Shown in pieces: positions 6,139-8,451 of a DNA stretch of 8,451 nucleotides. The stretch is from Planctomycetota bacterium. Lineage in GTDB: Bacteria > Planctomycetota > Phycisphaerae > UBA1845 > Fen-1342. Each line of letters opens with the position of its first letter. Within the stretch, counting starts at the first letter, position 1. A model generated the notes under the pieces. The model was not told where the DNA came from. It saw nothing but the letters and a program-made list of their open reading frames with translations, and ran no database searches. The DNA lies in NCBI GenBank assembly GCA_030616465.1, contig JAUWXH010000056.1, positions 1 to 8,451 on the forward strand, written 5' to 3'. Made by a program: the position numbers and the translations under genes.

Positions 6139-6466
6139 GCGTTCGCTCCTGCTGCTGCCTGGGCCAAGTGAAGTACGCTCGATAGGTGATGCGAACAGCC
6201 GTGGTCCGACGGGCTGTCCCCGGCTGACTCTTCCACTCCTGTGCCGCGCCGCAGGCGATCCGCCCGACCGCCGGACTCCCCACAAGTACATCCCCGGCCG
6301 CGCGGTTAGTATACGCGGCGTGAGCGGGTTCTCAAAAAGAAATCTGGCGCGCGGCGGATGACCCCCGCGGGCACAATCGCGCGGAGAACGGGAACCCGCA
6401 GCCGCTGCCGGGCGTCTAACGGGCAGATGCGTCAATCGCTGTAACCTCAATTACGGGAGAGCTGTC
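6139..6466. other. Divergent intergenic region between the operon and the DUF4139 gene
   Basis: This 328-bp stretch holds the minus-strand promoter candidate, the operon's ribosome binding site (AGGAG, complement at 6146-6150) and the DUF4139 gene's ribosome binding site (GGGAG, 6455-6459). In the operon leader, minus-strand CAGCCG and CGGCTG could form a 6-bp stem with a 19-base loop. I recognise no riboswitch or RNA gene. No convincing plus-strand promoter was found for the DUF4139 gene. Confidence 0.5.
6308..6335 (-). promoter_or_regulatory. Candidate sigma70 promoter of the three-gene operon
   Basis: On the minus strand TTGAGA (6330-6335) and TATACT (6308-6313) are separated by 16 bases; each matches its consensus at 5 of 6 positions, and an AT-rich tract precedes the -35 box. 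This is the most AT-rich, promoter-like spot in the divergent region. Transcription would begin near 6301, leaving a leader of roughly 160 bases before the ATG at 6138. Confidence 0.45.
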
Positions 6467-8044
6467 ATGCAAACGCCGAGGGTCCCGCCTCTGAGAGTGG
6501 CCGTTGCGATAAGTGTGGTCGTTTCCGTGTTGCTCGCTGTGGGGCGGAGCGCCGCCCAGGAATCCGAGGGGGTCGCGCTGACCATCTACAGCACGGCTCG
6601 GCCCGGAGCGATCCCGGCTGAGCTCTACCAACCGGCTCTGCGGCAGGCGCGCGGCTACGGCTATCGCCAGGGCGTGGAGATCCCCGGCTACGCGGTCGTC
6701 AAGCAGCAGCGGAAGGTGCAGCTCGAAGCGGGCCGCGGCGTGCTGCGCTTCACCGACGTCGCCGCCATGATCGAGCCGACCACGGTCATGTTCGCCTCGC
6801 TAACCGATGCGGAGGGAACGTCCGTGCTGGAGCAGAGCTTCGAGTTTGATCTGGTCAGCCCGGAGAAGCTGCTGGAGAAGTTCATTGACCGGCCGGTGGC
6901 CCTCGAGTTCGTCCATCCCGACGGGCGGGTTGAAACGCTGCGCGGCACACTGCTCAGCCACGCCGGCGGCCAAATGATCCTGCGAACCGACGACCCGGGC
7001 GAGCCGATCCAGATCGTCCGTAAGGCGGCTGACCGCATAAGCCTCTCGGAGCTGCCCGGGGGGTTGATCACGCGGCCGACGCTCGTCTGGTCATTGGATG
7101 CGGCCCAAGGCGGCGAGCACCTGGTGCGTGTTACCTACCAGACCTCCGGCACCACCTGGTGGGCTGATTACAACTTGGTCTACGAAGACACTGACGATGC
7201 CAACCGCGGCAAGATCGACCTGGGTGCGTGGGTCAGCATCCTCAATCAGTCCGGGGCGAGCTACAAGGACGCCAAGCTCAAGCTCATCGCCGGCGACGTG
7301 CAACGCGCCGAGCCGCCGCGGGTGCGAGGTCGCGTGGACCGTGAGATGATGGCGAAGGCTGCGGCACCCGCGGAGGGTTTCGAGGAAAAGGCGTTCTTCG
7401 AATACTATCTGTACACGCTGGGCCGGCCGACCACGCTGCCGGACAATAGCACTAAGCAGATCGAGCTTTTCCCCGCCCGACGCGGCGTGCCGTGCGAGAA
7501 GGTCTACCTCTACTATGGGGCGCCGGTGCGGTGGGGCTACGGCCGCAGCGCCAACACGAGCCGCGAGCTCGGAATCCCCATGAACAAGAAGGTCGATGTC
7601 TATCTGCGGTTCAGGAACGACAAGGAGAGCGGCCTGGGGATGCCGCTGCCCTCCGGCCGCATCCGCGTCAACAAGCTTGACCCGGAGGACGACACGCTCG
7701 AGTTCATCGGCGAAAACGTGATCGACCACACGCCGAAGGACGAGAAGGTGCTGATCAAGCTGGGCTCGGCGTTCGACATTGTGGGCGAGCGCCGGCAGAC
7801 GGAGTTCAACCCGGACACGCGCCGGCGGCGTATCGATGAGTCCTTCGAGATCCGCGTGCGGAACCACAAGGACGTCCCGGTGCGCGTGATCATCAAGGAG
7901 ACGCTCTTCCGCTGGTCGGGCTGGGAGATCCGCGAGGCGTCACACGAGTACGAGAAGAAGGATGCCCGCACAATCCACTTCCCGGTCGAGGTCCAGGCGG
8001 ACGGAGAGGTGGTGGTGACGTACTCGGTCCGCTACGAGTGGTAG
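6467..8044 (+). CDS. Exported DUF4139 domain protein
   Basis: A 525-residue protein of unknown function with a signal peptide: a short basic N-terminus, a hydrophobic core at about residues 10-25, and probable cleavage after SAA (28-30). It is expected in the periplasm or envelope. The mature part follows the pattern of DUF4139 proteins: an N-terminal beta-rich part with LRFTDVAAMIEPTTVMFASL and FDLVSPEKLLEKF, LITRPTLVW, the TWWADYN region (W231, W232), WVSILNQSGASYKDAKLKLIAGDV, and a final beta domain from about 457 (ESFEIRVRNHKDVPVRVIIKE) to VVVTYSVRYEW at the C-terminus. Residues about 43-74 look like an insertion rich in glycine, tyrosine and arginine between two conserved strands. The long coiled-coil DUF4140 part found in some relatives is not evident. 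The ATG has GGGAG 7 bases upstream. It is monocistronic here, divergent from the operon and convergent with the next gene. Confidence 0.85.
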   Translation: MQTPRVPPLRVAVAISVVVSVLLAVGRSAAQESEGVALTIYSTARPGAIPAELYQPALRQARGYGYRQGVEIPGYAVVKQQRKVQLEAGRGVLRFTDVAAMIEPTTVMFASLTDAEGTSVLEQSFEFDLVSPEKLLEKFIDRPVALEFVHPDGRVETLRGTLLSHAGGQMILRTDDPGEPIQIVRKAADRISLSELPGGLITRPTLVWSLDAAQGGEHLVRVTYQTSGTTWWADYNLVYEDTDDANRGKIDLGAWVSILNQSGASYKDAKLKLIAGDVQRAEPPRVRGRVDREMMAKAAAPAEGFEEKAFFEYYLYTLGRPTTLPDNSTKQIELFPARRGVPCEKVYLYYGAPVRWGYGRSANTSRELGIPMNKKVDVYLRFRNDKESGLGMPLPSGRIRVNKLDPEDDTLEFIGENVIDHTPKDEKVLIKLGSAFDIVGERRQTEFNPDTRRRRIDESFEIRVRNHKDVPVRVIIKETLFRWSGWEIREASHEYEKKDARTIHFPVEVQADGEVVVTYSVRYEW

Positions 8045-8053
8045 TCCTGGATT

Positions 8054-8451
8054 CTACGCGACCACGGCCCCGACCCGTTCGCGCGGGCGCGTCCCATGCG
8101 TCGTTTGCTCGCGCTGCACGATCAACCGTGTGAGGCCGGCCTCGGTGTAGAAGTGGCGGATGAGAAAGCCGGCTGTGGCGCACTGCGACGCCAGGTCGCG
8201 AGCCGAGAGGATCGGCACCGGGGCGACGAAGATTCGCGGCGCCTGATAGGCGATGACGGCAACATCTGCCGTGGCCAGGGCTTCCCGCAGGCTCTCTCGT
8301 GGGGTTGGCGACGCTTCCAGGTGTGGCAGCAGCGCCAAACGCGGGCCTTGTTTGTCGGTTCCCGGCAGGCTGGGCGGCGGGCGCTCGGCGGGCAGGTGCG
8401 GCCCGTATTCGACAAACTGGGCCGACCCGCTTGTTGACCCCACCGCCGCGC
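8054..8451 (-). CDS. Unrecognised protein, C-terminal part, start beyond or near the right edge
   Basis: The frame is open to the right edge and ends at a TAG at 8054-8056, giving at least 132 codons. A GTG at 8443 is a possible internal start, but no clear ribosome binding site is visible, so the true start is probably outside. The product begins proline-rich (PHLPAERPPPSLPG), then has a segment that looks like folded globular protein: LATADVAVIAYQAPRIFVAP, then ATAGFLIRHFYTEAGLTRLI. Codon third positions in the middle part are mostly G or C, consistent with coding on this strand. I do not recognise a family. It is convergent with the DUF4139 gene, with only 9 bases between the two stop codons. 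Confidence 0.5.
   Translation of the reverse strand, partial: AAVGSTSGSAQFVEYGPHLPAERPPPSLPGTDKQGPRLALLPHLEASPTPRESLREALATADVAVIAYQAPRIFVAPVPILSARDLASQCATAGFLIRHFYTEAGLTRLIVQREQTTHGTRPRERVGAVVA

Noticed and set aside
5267..6283. Minus-strand frame of 338 codons overlapping the phosphorylase-like gene
   Set aside because: It is a shifted frame of the same strand with an arginine/proline-rich product and no motifs.
7091..7867. Minus-strand frame of 258 codons inside the DUF4139 gene
   Set aside because: It is antisense to a gene with signal peptide, ribosome binding site and family motifs.
8096..8437. Plus-strand frame of 113 codons at the right end
   Set aside because: Its product is charged and low in hydrophobic content; the opposing minus-strand frame looks more like a folded protein, although this choice is less certain than elsewhere.

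Overview
The window is GC-rich bacterial DNA from a chromosome, with no sign of phage or conjugative DNA. Several features suggest a member of the Planctomycetes/PVC group. The coaE-rho order matches the polA-coaE-rho order I recall from Chlamydiae. Rho has a long charged N-terminal extension, a DUF4139 secreted protein is present, and a dispersed-looking palindromic element lies between two genes. This placement is inference from gene content, not from a marker gene.

Layout, left to right. (1) Positions 1-1800, minus strand: coaE (dephospho-CoA kinase) followed by rho, which runs off the left edge about 150 residues short of its end. (2) Positions 1801-2045: a divergent intergenic region with two plausible sigma70-type promoters that share one TTGTCAA/TTGACAA -35 site. 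(3) Positions 2046-3164, plus strand: one polypeptide joining a methylmalonyl-CoA-mutase-type B12-binding domain to a MeaB-type GTPase, with no mutase catalytic subunit in the window. (4) Positions 3165-3512: a gap between convergent genes. It holds a heptad repeat that overlaps the end of the fusion gene, a small GC-rich hairpin, a 47-codon membrane-anchor-like reading frame with a good ribosome binding site, and a palindrome with 25-base arms in which that frame ends. (5) Positions 3513-6138, minus strand: a three-gene operon joined by two 4-bp start/stop overlaps. In transcription order it encodes a strongly diverged methylthioadenosine phosphorylase-family protein, an amidohydrolase resembling aminofutalosine/MTA deaminases, and a Nudix hydrolase. 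A promoter candidate lies about 170 bp upstream. (6) Positions 6467-8044, plus strand: an exported DUF4139 protein. (7) Positions 8054-8451, minus strand: the C-terminal part of an unrecognised protein, convergent with the DUF4139 gene and only 9 bp away.

The most interesting biology is in two places. The operon pairs a nucleoside deaminase with an MTAP-like protein that has lost the residues which normally bind purine and phosphate, which points to an altered nucleoside step, possibly in the futalosine route to menaquinone. The B12-GTPase fusion looks like the front half of the fused mutase IcmF without its catalytic half, so it probably serves a mutase subunit encoded elsewhere.
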